64,000 bases of DNA from Anthracocystis setariae (lineage: Eukaryota; Basidiomycota; Ustilaginomycetes; Ustilaginales; Ustilaginaceae), in NCBI GenBank assembly GCA_928724745.1, contig CAKMXJ010000012.1, forward strand, positions 124,001-188,000, given 5' to 3'. Position 1 is the stretch's first letter. Each line of letters begins with the position of its first letter. Positions 41,927-52,957 of this stretch are shown piece by piece. Below the pieces are notes generated by a model. It was not told the origin of the DNA. It ran no database searches and saw nothing but the letters and a program-made list of their open reading frames with translations. The position numbers and the translations under genes were made by a program.

Positions 41927-44690
41927 ATGGCATCTTGGCACCTACCGTGAGTATTTGACGGCCTTCGCCTGCTGCTGCTTCCTTGTTCGCTTTTTTTTTT
42001 TTTTTTTGTCTTTGGCCCCCACCCTTTTTCTCTTCTCGATCCTCCACCCTTGTCCCGCGCCCCCTTTTTTTTTCGTTGTCACAATCTTGCTTGCTCAAGG
42101 CTGGCACGGCATTTGGCTGCCAAATTCCCACCATTTTGTCACTGCGATCCCACTCCATCCCCTTGTCTCCCTCGCCACTATCCCATCCTCTCCAGGCCTG
42201 TACTCTTTGTGAGCTCTGGTCCTCCACTCTACTTGTCCGCTACCAACACCTGTTCCGACCTTGGCCTCCTTGATAAGACACGGTCTTTTCTGATCACGTC
42301 CAAGGCACTCCCTGCATCCGCTTCTTTCATCAGAAGCATCTCCTGGCTGGTTGCATCCCAGTCCTCGCTATCAGACTGAGCTCGAGCGACGCTCCGAGTG
42401 CCGGCCTGTCTTCGACGGGCGCGGCGTCCCAAGCGCCCACCAGTTCCACTCCAGGCCAGGCTTCCTTTTCATCTCCCACCCCTTCTCCGTCACCGTCTTC
42501 TGATCCTTCATCGTCATCCTCTCCGACCATGTCTGACACCACTCGACCCTCTTCTTCGCGCGGCTCTAACTCGGGTTCCGACAATGCGGCCTCGACCTCT
42601 ACCTTCAACCCGTTCACCATCTTAGATCCTTCTTCGGATTCCTCGTCATCGCGGAGTACAGACGCACCTTCGTCATCGGCGTGAGTTACACAAGTTCAAA
42701 ACACAACCATGTTCTATCTGGATCGAACAGCCAACTGATCGGACTTGCTACATTCGATTGATTCCCTCTCGGTATTTACAGTGCTCCGACATCATCGGCG
42801 TCCCCGACTAGCGTAAGTTCGGCTTCGATTGGACCATCATCGAGCTCAACCACCCCAACGTCCAGTGTAAGCTCCTTGCTCCTTTCCTGCATTGACTTCG
42901 CCCGCCGTCATCAAGGACGACGAACGGCCAGATGCATACGGCATGGGGGACCAGCTCCCTATGCCCGATCGGTGCTGCTTTTACGGCCCACTGGACGCGA
43001 AGCTCGCCTTTGCTCAGCTCGAGCAGCATCAACGTCGCTGCATCTTGCCCAGCTCCCCTTCTCTTCTGCCCTTGAGTTGGCAAAGATCTGACCCCCGTGC
43101 GTCTCTGCCCATTTTTATTGCGTTTGCCTTTCTCCAGTCGTCATCGTCGACGCCAGCTCCAATCACTACAAGCTCCTCCTCAAGCTCATCCACATCTAGC
43201 TCAAGTTCCACCTCCACAAGCACTCCCATTATAAGCACAACAACGACAACCTCGAGCTCAACAACAACGGACCCACCCACCACCTCAAGCTCGAGCACCT
43301 ACACTCCTCCTACTACCTCCACTACAAGCACACCGCCACCGTGAGTATACATGTTCCTACCATGCATTCACGCCTCCAGAGATACCCATCTTGTGTTCGC
43401 ATGCATCTAGCTTTTCCACGTGTAGCGCGACGCACTCCCGGGTCGATTTTAGACCGTTTCCCCGTTCTACTTCTGTGGCTTCTCCGCCGCGGTCTTTGGG
43501 CCGATGACCTTTTATGTTGATCAGTTTCAATTTTGTGCGCCGTATGTGGCCCACTTGATGTACCATGGCTCGCTTGCAGATCAACTTCCAGCTCCCCGAT
43601 TCTGACATCATCCTCACCCACTTCCTCGCCCGTTTCCTCATCTACTTCATCCGCTCCGTCGGATTCATCCAGCAGTCCAGATACTTCCACCTCCACCTCG
43701 CTCACCCCCTCGGTGATCACCACCCAGACTTCGCTCACCACTATCACCCTCCCCGATGGTCAAACGTCCACTTCCACCGCCTATGCCGTCGCCACCACCA
43801 ATGGCCAGCTTTCAAGCGGTAGCAGCAACAACAGCGGTGGCTCGTCTGGCTTCTTCAGCAACTCCGGTGCCGTCGGCGGCACTTTTGCCGTTGTCGGTCT
43901 CGTTATCGTTGGTTTGATCGCAGGTGTCTTCTACATGCTGTGGAAGAGGCGCAAGGCGCAAAAGATGGATGCCGATGTTGTGGCTGCTGCCTCCGCCGCT
44001 GCTGCCACCACCAGGACGCCTTTCGATGTCGATGATGATGACCCGGAAATGATGGAGGGTCCCAACTACGGCGCCGCTGCAGCCGGTATGGGTGTCGGTG
44101 CTGCTGCAGGTGCCGGTGCCTACGGTGCTTCGAACGCAATGATGCAACAGTACTACAACAACTACGGTCAGTCCTCGGAGGGTTACGAGCCGAGCCATCT
44201 TTCTGGTGGCACGGGCGGGTACGCTGGCATGGGCGCTTACGGCCCAATGGCCACGGGTGGTGCTGCCGCTGCAGGCGCCGCGGGTTACTACGGAAGCCAA
44301 GCCCCGACGGATGCCTCGCACTACTACGACTCGGTGGCGTCCGAGGGCGCTTACGGTGGAGTCAACTCGATGGGTCATGATAATGCCTTCTCCCAATCCG
44401 CCCACGAGGACCCGTACGGTGCTGGCAGCGGTGGACACGGATATACCTCTTCGGGTGCGCCGCAACTCAACTGGGCGCCAGGTGCATCACCGCCGTTGGG
44501 CCACGAGATGTATACGGATCAGCAGGCAGCCGCTGGTGGTGCGGCGGGCGGAAACATTTTTGCCGACCCGAGCAGTAGCAGTAACGAGACCGACGGCAGG
44601 ATCGACATGACCGCTCACAATACGGGCAGTGCCGTCAGTCTTCGCGATGACACGGACTACGGCCGTCGTCTAGCCGTGCGCAATGACTAA
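41927..44690 (+). CDS. Ser/Thr-rich single-pass membrane protein, five exons (first exon tentative)
   Basis: Proposed exons are 41927-41946, 42375-42680, 42782-42866, 43138-43340 and 43580-44690. They sum to 1725 nt (574 residues) and every junction keeps frame with GTGAGT/GTAAG donors and CAG-type acceptors. Exons 2-5 encode an ectodomain of about 270 residues that is mostly Ser, Thr and Pro, hence heavily O-mannosylated. It is followed by LTTITLPDGQTSTSTAYAV, one membrane helix (GTFAVVGLVIVGLIAGVFYML), a stop-transfer WKRRK and a Gly/Ala/Tyr-rich cytoplasmic tail of about 250 residues with DVDDDDPEMMEGPNYG. It resembles fungal SKG6/AXL2- or Mid2/Wsc-like wall sensors. Exon 1 (MASWHLP) was picked for phase only. 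No signal peptide is visible, so the true start may lie upstream. Confidence 0.7.
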
Positions 44691-45150
44691 TCGTCATCCC
44701 CCCCCCCCCCGGTTCGTTGATCTCGTTTCGATACAACCCAAAAGATAATCACCCGCATTGCATGTCCCACTTGGATAGAAGTTCTTCTTCTTGTTGTCTT
44801 TCATTTTTTTGGATTTTTTGTTTCCAGTATATATTATAAAAGTCGCGGGTTTCTGGCCCGTCGTTGGCGGTTCGGCATTCAGTTTGGCTTGAGTGACGAC
44901 GACGGGCTCAAACGCTATGGACAATTTGCAATCGGTTTTATTTTTCAATCGTTTTCTTTTGCGGCGATGGTGTGAAATGTTTGATGCGTGGTGGGTACAA
45001 GTACAGAGGGGGGAGAGGGGTCAGAAAGAGTGGGTTGGTTTTTATCTAGCTGTCTTTTTGGGGGAAATGAGAGAGACGCGATGAGGGAGTTAGTCAAGTC
45101 ATCGAGGGAGGAGGAGGAGTGGGGAGGGGGAGGGGGGGGTATGATGATTC
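44691..45150. other. Convergent 3' intergenic region
   Basis: Holds a run of about 14 C at 44698-44711, then AT-rich and later G-rich (45121-45138) sequence between the membrane-protein gene and the DUF262 gene. No gene is seen. Confidence 0.5.
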
Positions 45151-46596
45151 TTACCATGGATCAACATTGTTGTTGCGAAAGAGACCGGCGTCTGGGTTTG
45201 TTTCCAATCCACTACCATTGGTAGTCCTACGACGCGAGGTAGGGGTAGTCGGTACCGCACCATCATCATCGCTATCTGCCACCACCTGTTGATGTGTACG
45301 TTTATTACGAGGCGTCGGCACCACCGAACCCCCCACCTCCCCATCCGACGTAACCCGCGCCAAACTAATATACCTCCGAATGGTATTAGCCACATTCGAA
45401 TTAAACAACACATCCTTAAACTGCGATCGAACCTCCTCCTTCAACCCCTGCACCAACCGAAACAACTGCGACACCGTAGCCTCGGGAAACTTGAAGATCA
45501 AAAACGCAATGTACACAAACTCGGTAGGCGACAGAGGCTTCTGCAACGGCCGACCAAGTCGATTCAGTTTGGTCTCGGGCTTGATACAAGCTCCATACCG
45601 CTTATGGTTGGCAAGCGCAACATATCGCTCAAGCGCCTGCTGCATGCTCTGACGCAGATGGTTGGGCGGATGCGCCTTGGCATGCTGCTTGAGGAACGTA
45701 TCGATGGTATGAGCCGACGGCACGTACTGCGGATTCTCCGCATGCAGAATGAGCAGCGCCATTTGCGCAATGTACAGGTAATCCCTACCACGACTCACCA
45801 CCAGAATAGTGTGACCATCGCTATCGTGCACCAACGACGGCGTCGGGTCGATGAACCTCTTGACCATCTGTCGAATGAAATCCGGCCATGCACCCAGATG
45901 AGCCCCCAGCCTCTCGGCCGAAGAAAGCGTCACACCCATCTGGACTCGACTGAACATATCCCTTTCACTCTCCTCGGAAAGCCCTTCAAAGATGACAATG
46001 GTCATCTGCTCGTTTTCAAACTTGCGTCGCTGAGCCGCACTAAGTGCAGGTGTCTTGCCCGCCGCCAAGTTCTCCTTGTACCAAAACTTTCGGCCGGACG
46101 ACGGCTCCCTGACCGGAATCTCGTTGTCCAGGAAATTGCAGATGGACGACACGCGCTGTTTGCCATCGATGCAGACATACAGGGTATCCCCGTCTGCAGT
46201 GGGTTTGCCCTGCACAGAAAGCAGGATGGGCGGGACGTAGTAATGGCGCATGATGGACTCGATCACCGCAGACTGCTTGTCCGCCGTCCAGACGACTCCT
46301 CGTTGGTATTCGGGTTCGAGGTCGATGAGATCGTCTTTGACCATATTAAAGATGGTGCTGGTAGAGTACTGGGCTGCTCGGGGTGCTTGGAGAACACGAC
46401 CAAGATCGAGCACCTTGGTGGAAGCTCTTCGTACGCGTGTACTGGAAGGCGTTGCGCCGTATTCGGCGTCGGAGCCGTCGGATCCTGAAGAGTTATGCTG
46501 ATAATCAAAAAGCTCGTCGAGCTCTTCGCCTGTTTGCCGTGGTGTCGATTGAGAGCGTCGGACACCATCGATGCACGGAAGAAGGTTGCCGATCAT
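45151..46596 (-). CDS. DUF262 (ParB/GmrSD-like fold) protein
   Basis: 481 residues, intronless. After a Ser-rich N-terminus the DUF262 domain starts at STIFNMVKDDLIDLEPEYQRGVVW and continues with SAVIESIMRHYYVPPILLS, then LYVCIDGKQRVSSICNFL. The DGKQR is the family's DGQQR signature. EQMTIVIFEGLSEESERDMFSRVQMGV follows. The second half is helical (LEAPDF-free, with PPNHLRQSMQQALERYV and PTEFVYIAFLIFKFPEATVS), and the C-terminus is basic and Ser/Thr-rich (PRNKRTHQQVV, TTPTSRRRTT), possibly nuclear. In bacteria DUF262 is the NTPase/nuclease half of GmrSD-type defence enzymes. The DUF1524 HNH part is absent here. Fungal homologues exist, but their role is not established. Confidence 0.85.
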   Translation of the reverse strand: MIGNLLPCIDGVRRSQSTPRQTGEELDELFDYQHNSSGSDGSDAEYGATPSSTRVRRASTKVLDLGRVLQAPRAAQYSTSTIFNMVKDDLIDLEPEYQRGVVWTADKQSAVIESIMRHYYVPPILLSVQGKPTADGDTLYVCIDGKQRVSSICNFLDNEIPVREPSSGRKFWYKENLAAGKTPALSAAQRRKFENEQMTIVIFEGLSEESERDMFSRVQMGVTLSSAERLGAHLGAWPDFIRQMVKRFIDPTPSLVHDSDGHTILVVSRGRDYLYIAQMALLILHAENPQYVPSAHTIDTFLKQHAKAHPPNHLRQSMQQALERYVALANHKRYGACIKPETKLNRLGRPLQKPLSPTEFVYIAFLIFKFPEATVSQLFRLVQGLKEEVRSQFKDVLFNSNVANTIRRYISLARVTSDGEVGGSVVPTPRNKRTHQQVVADSDDDGAVPTTPTSRRRTTNGSGLETNPDAGLFRNNNVDPW

Positions 46597-48625
46597 GAGA
46601 TTGATCCATGGCGCGATTCGAAATTCGAGGACAGTTTTGACACGTTGATGCGCCGGTGATGATCAACGATGGGTGGGTAAAGGGAACGAAGTGATGTGAA
46701 GAGGGAAGGCAGTGCGGAGCAATGTCGTATCGAAGACGTATCGAAACCAAAATGAGGATCCGTATTTTGTCGGACAGTGTGCAGTAGCAGGGACGCGATG
46801 CAGATAGGGCGGAAAAGTCAAAGCATGGTGAAGTGAGACGTAGAAGTCGGAAAGAGTCAGTCTATGATCGCTTGCGTGCATCAATATCGAGTCTTCGGAC
46901 AGCGACATGAAGATGAGGTATCGATATACATACCATTCTCGGGTTTGAGGTTCATTGCTGCTTTTCTCTGGTCGAGTCGATCGACAGTGGCACCGTAAAT
47001 TTCCGCAGTTGGCCGAAAGGGAGAAAGCAGGAGACCCGTTTTGGAGAGGTCGTGAAAGTGGAAGCGATTGAGGTTGGTCGAGCAAAGTGAGCAGATGGCC
47101 AAGCGATCCAGAAGCCTTGCGATGCGTGTCACGAGATGTCAAGAACAGACTCGCGTCGAGGGCCAGGGTGTGTTGAGGTTGTGCAGGTGCGATCGAAACG
47201 CCAGCTGCCGTGAATCCGCTTGAATCAAGGCCGTTGATGGATGGAAAGCTCCGGATGTGTAAGTGCGATCTTGACGAAGGTGTTCTTGCTGAGATGGAGG
47301 AGTCGAAGCTTCTGTTCGTGTCAGGTCAAGAAGAAGCAATCGCGGTGGAAGCTTGGCAAGCGCCAGAAAGGGTTCAAGATTACCAATGTGGAGCAAAAAC
47401 GCGTTGCCAAAAAGTGGCCGTTGGGCGTCGGCGCGAGCAAGCAAAGCAACCAACAACGCGCTACTTTGAGGCAAGTCACCGCTGCCAGAAGCGCAGAGAC
47501 GCGAATAACGGCCAAAACAAAACTCGACGTTCTTGGCTTTCTAACAGCAAAACAGCGAAACAGCTTCGACGTGCAACAGGAAAGCACTGATGAGCGATCA
47601 CGCTTGAAGAGAGATGGATGAGGGGGACAAGCTTGGATGTGGTAGAAGGCAAGCTGTTGGATGGGATGGGATAAGAATGGGAATGGGAATAGGAATGAGA
47701 GGAGGTGCCCACAAAGTCCATTGCTTGAAAAAGGAGCTGCTGCTCTCAGAAGCTCAGTTGAAGCGAAACAGGATTATTTGATTTTTGCCTGGTCCAATGC
47801 TTCCCAAGTGGGCCTTTCTGGCGCGACTTTTTTTTCTTTCTCTTTCTCCTCATTAAAGCTGCTCAGCAACAACGCTTGGGCCTATGTCTTTGATACTCAG
47901 CCTGTGCCAGATCATCTGGAGAGCTGCAGTGACTCAGCAAACTTTCATCTGCAGTGCAACTTACTTGGATCCCACCAACAACCTTGCTCAACCCCTGAGC
48001 TAATGCAGGATAAAGCTCCTGAAAGCTAGGTCAAACCCATGTTAACTTCAGTCAACTACACCTGAACTTCAAGAAACCTCACTCTGAGCTCAGGCCTAAG
48101 CCCAGAATCATCCTATGTCTGCTTGTCCGGAAATCAGAAACATGTTAGATTTTGCTCCTTGGTAGTGTTCGGCTGCAGCAATTGGGCGGAAACACAGGCA
48201 GTCGATGCTCTTGTCATGCCGGTGGCACAGACGAGATGAGATAATGAGCAGATGGTGGTTCCATTCCAAGAGAGAGCGAGGCGGAGTGGACAAGGTAAGC
48301 TTGTCCACTCGCGCGAGAGAATTCTAACGAGGCAAAATAGCGAATATCGCGACATCCCCCCCCTCCGGAGAGAGCCGAGGATGGCCGGATGTGAGAACAG
48401 GACAGCGACGAGACATCTATGAGGGACAGTGGAACAGGACGGTACCAGGAAGGTGACGGCGAGACGGGGGATTCCATGTGATGCGAATGCGAGGGTGGCG
48501 AGAGACCAAAGATTGTGAAGCGCAAGGACACAGGCCGTGGTGAGGGGAGAGCGACAGAGGAGCACCGACGCGGACGGATTGTGACCAGAGTGTCGAAGGC
48601 TGTGCAGCGAGAGGGATGTGTCGGA
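46597..48625. other. Intergenic 2 kb between the DUF262 gene and the Ty3 element
   Basis: Contains the DUF262 promoter and leader, then sequence without recognisable genes. One would expect the 3' LTR of the Ty3 element at its right end, but I cannot match it by eye to the other side. An eight-C run at 48357-48364 and a GCTTGTCCACT...AGTGGACAAG inverted repeat (48285-48310) are present. Confidence 0.4.
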
Positions 48626-51600
48626 TCAACACGACTGCTGCTCCGTTCCTTCGACACGCTTCAATCGTGACAGTGCGTCGACGTTGGCGTGCAGCTTTCC
48701 CTGCTTGTACCTGAATTCGAGATTGCCCAAGAGAGGCATCAAGTACGCGCGCAGTCGCTCTATCCTCGGCGTGTACTGACGCTGGCTGTGTGAGGGCGAC
48801 CTGAGGACCGACGGCAGGGGAGCGTGATCGGTGATCACGACGATCTTCTCGGCGCCATCGAGATAATGCTGGAGGCGATGGAGGGCCCAGGCCAGACATG
48901 ATATCTCGAGCTCGATTGCCGGCATCTTCGACTCCGTTGCAGAGGTGGTAGTCGAGATGAAAGCAATCGGGCGTTCGACCAAGTCGTCGTCCTCGGCAGG
49001 ACCGGTTGAGTCAACGACCCGAGTGTGGCACTCTGGTGGTGGTGGTGTCGACACGTCCCTGAGCCGCCAGTGGTTGATGACCTCATCGCAATGTCCCTCG
49101 GCCAGATCGTCCGCAAACTCCCAAGTCGTGCGAGGGTCGTCCTTCCACTTCACGCGGTACTGGAGGTGACCGTGGCGAATGCGCTCCTCGACGATCCGCT
49201 CGACTTCGTACTCCGGCTCTGCTGTTGAGGAACGTGTTGCTACGACTGGTGTGGCCTCCAGTTGTCGACCAAAGGGGTCTGGTGTTGACGGGGCCATGTC
49301 AAGCTGAGACACGTCGAAGAGCGGGTCGACGTTGATGTCGGCCGGAAGATCGAGGCGGACGCGGTGGTTGGAGAGGACCTCGGCGATGGCGAAGGGACCG
49401 GCCTTGGCTGGGTCCAGCTTTGGGAAGCGTGACGACGCGAGGAGTGGTCGATCCTTCAGACGCACGAAGACTTTGTCTCCGACCTGGACCTTGGGCAGCG
49501 GGCGATGGCGACGGTTGTATGTCTTCTCATCGGTTGCCGCGCTGTTGAGAACTCGCTGCCATGCCGTCTCGACTCGCGCCTTGGCGATTGCCAACCTGTC
49601 CGTGTGTGACTGAGTCGATACTGAGGGAAGGACAGGTCGCTCCGGCCCGGCGATGTAGACCAGGTCGAAGGGGCGTTCGTTGGTGACGACGGATGGCGTG
49701 GTGTTGACCGCAAGTTCTGCCGCAGGCAGGTATGTCGTCCAGTCCTCGGGGTGGTCGATGGCCAGCGCGCGCAAGACTCGTTGCAGCGTCTGGATGTGTC
49801 GTTCCACCGGATTCGCCTGCTGGTGGTATGGAGCGGACGGCCGAAGCGTCGCTCCGATGGTGGTGGCAAACCTCTGTCCGACCTGACCAATGAAGCGCGC
49901 GTCTGAGTCTGACACGATTACTTCTGGTTTCCAACCTCGTTGTAGGACCATGGAGGTCAGCATGTCATAGAGGTTGGCGGCGGTGGCGTGGGAGGTGCAG
50001 GCTTGCGTCACCAGCATGCGCGAGAACAAGTCGACGACGACGAGGATGGCATCGAACCCGTGGCATACCGGCAGACCCAGCACCACGTCGATCGAGATGG
50101 TGTGGAAGGGGTAGGATGCCGCCATGGTGCGTTCGATGCTGTACTCGCCGGTGCGTCTGTCGAGCTTGGTTCGAAGGCAGGTCGGGCAGTTGTCGATGTA
50201 GGCCTGGAGGTGTTTGGCCAGGCGTGGGTGGTGATATTCCGCAAGACGGAGGAATGTCTTGTGGAAGGCGAAGTGGCCGTCGTCGTGATGCTTGACGAAC
50301 AGTTCCTTCATCTCCTCCACCGGCACGCAGAACTGCCGCAGTGTGCGCTTCGGACCAATGTGCACAAGTGTGTCGTCCTGAATCTCGTATCCGAGCTTCC
50401 CTTCGCCCCCCTCCAAAGCCAAGATGATAGGCTTCAGCGTCGGGTCGGCGCGCTGTCGGTCAAGGGCGGTTGATGTACCCGAGGTGACGCGACAAGCTGC
50501 TGCGCCGACGGGACGTGGTAACCTCTGATGCAGAGCGGCGGCGAAGGCCTGACCCGACGCATTGACGTAGAGGTAGAAGGGGCGAGAATAGTCGGGGAAA
50601 GCAAGGGTCGGAGGGGAGGACAACGACGACTTGAGCGACTCGAGGGCGGTGGCGTGGGAATCGTCCCATGCAAGCTTGACTTGGCTCGCGGATGTGCGTA
50701 AGTCGTCCTTGTCGACCAAGTGCCACTTCTCGCCGAACTTCTTGTACCGATGGCCCTTCAACAGCGAAGTCAATGGAGCAGCCATGGAGGCGTAGCCCGG
50801 AATGAAGTCGCGATAGTAGTTGAAGAGGCCAAGGACGTGGTACAGCTGCTGAAGGGTCGTTGGAGGTGCCAGCTCACGGACGGCAGCAGCTCGATCTTGG
50901 AGGATCGAGATGCCGTCGGTGGAGACCTGGCGACCCAGCAGCGACAAAGAAGAGATGGCGAAGTGACACTTTGACGGCGAGAATTTGAGACCTACACGCT
51001 TTGCTGCGGCTAGAAGCTTGTCGAGCGACTCCACATGTCGGTCCAGCGTCGGCGAGAAGACCACGACGTCGTCCAAGTATACCAGTGCCTCCGTCCAGCG
51101 CATGTTCCCGAGGAGCTGGTCCATGAAACGCTGGAAGAAGGACGGGGCGTTCTTGAGACCGAAAGGGATCCTCTTGTATTGGTAGAGGCCCTTGTGGCAG
51201 ACGAAGGCTGTCTTCCACCTATCCTCCTGATCGATGTCGATTTGGTGGTAGCCCCTGATGGCGTCCAGTCCTGAGAAGAACCGGTTGCCAGCGAGGGCTT
51301 CAAAGACATCATCGATCCGTGGTAGAGGATAGCGGTCGGGGACGGTCGACGTGTTGAGTCCTCGATAGTCGACACAGAACCGCCACTTTTGTCCTTGTCG
51401 GACAAGCAGCACGGGGTAGGAGACACTCGACGACGACGGTTCGATGACGTCCCAGTCGATGAGTTGGTCGAGCGTCTCTTCTATCACGTGGCGCTTGTCG
51501 GGGCTGACGCGACGTGGGGCCTCAGGCTTGAGCGTGTCGGACTCCCGGATGGGGATCTTCATCGCCGTGCCTGAGACTCGCCCAGGTTTGCCGTCCAGAG

Positions 51601-52957
51601 AGAAGGCGTCGATGTGGCGGCGCAGGACAGACACCACGGCCGAGTGAGGTTGGCCGGTGGCGTCGAGCCCGACATTGAAGACGTCGTCGACAAGTGTTGT
51701 CGACGAGTCGTCCAACCGAGGACGAGCCAGCTCGTCGTCGGCGAAGTCAAGGGGCTCGGCAGACAGATCGTGTGTGTCGCGCGCGAGGAAGGCGGAGGCG
51801 ATGTCGACAGGGGTCGAGTCGGCTGGTGCTTGCATGGAGAAGCTACCAGTCGACGTTGATAGATCATCGGGTCCCAGAGGGACGGCTTCTCCGAGGAGGA
51901 AACCTTCGCGGAGAGGATACGGTTGCGACCCCAGATTGGTGACCAGCACGTGTGTGGAGTGCTGGTCGATCACAGCCGACGGGAGAGTCAACTGTGTCCG
52001 GGAGTCGTCCGTCAACCAAGCCGCTGCTCTGATCGTATAGGAGAACGAGTCGGAGATGCGGTGTTCGACCGCCACCCAGACGTGTGACTGCGCTGGGATG
52101 GTGGTGGCCGACTTGGTGGCGACGGCGCGGTTGATGATCTTGGGCGTGAGAGCCCGACCCCTGATGTCGAAGACTGGGAACGACACGTTGTCGACCCACG
52201 CTCGTCCCGCTTGGACGTCGATGACCATCCCTGTTGAGTGGATGACGTCGAGGCCCAAGCAAATACCAGGCGCAAAATTCTTGACGACGTGGAAGTCGGT
52301 CGAAGAACAGAGCCGGATGGGGTCGTCGTCGTCACGTTGTCCTTGGATGCTGAAAGACAGCGTGACGAACCCCGACGAACGGTCGTTGCCAATGCCGTTG
52401 ATGGCGACGCCGGGTCCGTTCAGCGGTCTCAAACACAGTTCGTCAACCAGTGTGTCGTCGACAATGGACAGAGTGGATCCAGTGTCGACGAGGGACAGGC
52501 GTGGTTGCGAGCCGGCGAGGCTAACGAAGGCGGCGGTGGGGAGGTGACCGGCGTATGCCCGTCCCGATCCAGTCGCTTTGGCGCAGGGCAGCTCGACGTC
52601 GACAGCGTTAGGGTTGCTGTTTCGAGTCTTGCGCTCGATCGACAGAGTCATGAGACCCGGGTCGATCAAGAGCATGCTGGCGCCGGCGTCAGCGCTGGAC
52701 GGGTGCGAGGGGCTGATATCGACGGGAGATAGTGTGGCGGCGTCAAGGTGGGAGAAACGGCCAAGAGGCTGGGCGAGGTCGATGGGAGCTGAGGGATATT
52801 GTGGGTTGTTGGCGACGGCGGTGTGAGTGTCGCCGTTGCCCAGCTCGTGGAATGTGTCGACGACAAGGGCATGAGCCTGTCGGCAACTGGCAGTTCCACG
52901 GCGACACGCGTCACGACGACTGTTGTCTTCGTGACGGGGCGTGTCGTCACCATCTAG
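48626..52957 (-). CDS. pol: Ty3 Pol (PR-RT-RH[part]-INT-chromodomain-RH[part])
   Basis: The frame is open from the frameshift site at 52957. The first Met is at 52675, leaving about 95 trans-frame residues before it; the Met-initiated part is 1349 residues. Protease: LSLVDTGSTLSIVDD (about residue 62). RT: WRFCVDYRGLNTSTV to YLDDVVVFSPT (about 530). Then FPDYSRPFYLYVNASG, the start of RNase H (about 690-720), with Asn where the first catalytic Asp (TDAS) is usual. Integrase follows: HHDDGHFAFHKTF ... CPTC zinc site, SIDVVLGLP, VSDSDARFIG and NPVERHIQ as the D,D,E residues. A chromodomain (EYEVERIVEERIRHG to WEFADDL) lies at about 1150-1205. Residues 1233-1349 (VERPIAFIS, AIELEISCLAWALHRLQHYL, VVITDHAPL, NVDALSRL) are the missing remainder of RNase H. 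Confidence 0.93.
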   Translation of the reverse strand, partial: LDGDDTPRHEDNSRRDACRRGTASCRQAHALVVDTFHELGNGDTHTAVANNPQYPSAPIDLAQPLGRFSHLDAATLSPVDISPSHPSSADAGASMLLIDPGLMTLSIERKTRNSNPNAVDVELPCAKATGSGRAYAGHLPTAAFVSLAGSQPRLSLVDTGSTLSIVDDTLVDELCLRPLNGPGVAINGIGNDRSSGFVTLSFSIQGQRDDDDPIRLCSSTDFHVVKNFAPGICLGLDVIHSTGMVIDVQAGRAWVDNVSFPVFDIRGRALTPKIINRAVATKSATTIPAQSHVWVAVEHRISDSFSYTIRAAAWLTDDSRTQLTLPSAVIDQHSTHVLVTNLGSQPYPLREGFLLGEAVPLGPDDLSTSTGSFSMQAPADSTPVDIASAFLARDTHDLSAEPLDFADDELARPRLDDSSTTLVDDVFNVGLDATGQPHSAVVSVLRRHIDAFSLDGKPGRVSGTAMKIPIRESDTLKPEAPRRVSPDKRHVIEETLDQLIDWDVIEPSSSSVSYPVLLVRQGQKWRFCVDYRGLNTSTVPDRYPLPRIDDVFEALAGNRFFSGLDAIRGYHQIDIDQEDRWKTAFVCHKGLYQYKRIPFGLKNAPSFFQRFMDQLLGNMRWTEALVYLDDVVVFSPTLDRHVESLDKLLAAAKRVGLKFSPSKCHFAISSLSLLGRQVSTDGISILQDRAAAVRELAPPTTLQQLYHVLGLFNYYRDFIPGYASMAAPLTSLLKGHRYKKFGEKWHLVDKDDLRTSASQVKLAWDDSHATALESLKSSLSSPPTLAFPDYSRPFYLYVNASGQAFAAALHQRLPRPVGAAACRVTSGTSTALDRQRADPTLKPIILALEGGEGKLGYEIQDDTLVHIGPKRTLRQFCVPVEEMKELFVKHHDDGHFAFHKTFLRLAEYHHPRLAKHLQAYIDNCPTCLRTKLDRRTGEYSIERTMAASYPFHTISIDVVLGLPVCHGFDAILVVVDLFSRMLVTQACTSHATAANLYDMLTSMVLQRGWKPEVIVSDSDARFIGQVGQRFATTIGATLRPSAPYHQQANPVERHIQTLQRVLRALAIDHPEDWTTYLPAAELAVNTTPSVVTNERPFDLVYIAGPERPVLPSVSTQSHTDRLAIAKARVETAWQRVLNSAATDEKTYNRRHRPLPKVQVGDKVFVRLKDRPLLASSRFPKLDPAKAGPFAIAEVLSNHRVRLDLPADINVDPLFDVSQLDMAPSTPDPFGRQLEATPVVATRSSTAEPEYEVERIVEERIRHGHLQYRVKWKDDPRTTWEFADDLAEGHCDEVINHWRLRDVSTPPPPECHTRVVDSTGPAEDDDLVERPIAFISTTTSATESKMPAIELEISCLAWALHRLQHYLDGAEKIVVITDHAPLPSVLRSPSHSQRQYTPRIERLRAYLMPLLGNLEFRYKQGKLHANVDALSRLKRVEGTEQQSC

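Noticed and set aside
45289..46488. 399-codon plus-strand frame opposite the DUF262 gene
   Set aside because: Antisense shadow with His/Arg-rich, unstructured composition.
47900..48625. Ty3 3' LTR
   Set aside because: I compared it by eye with 54544-54730 and 62633-63080 and found only short matches (for example CTGTGCAGCGAG), not an LTR pair.
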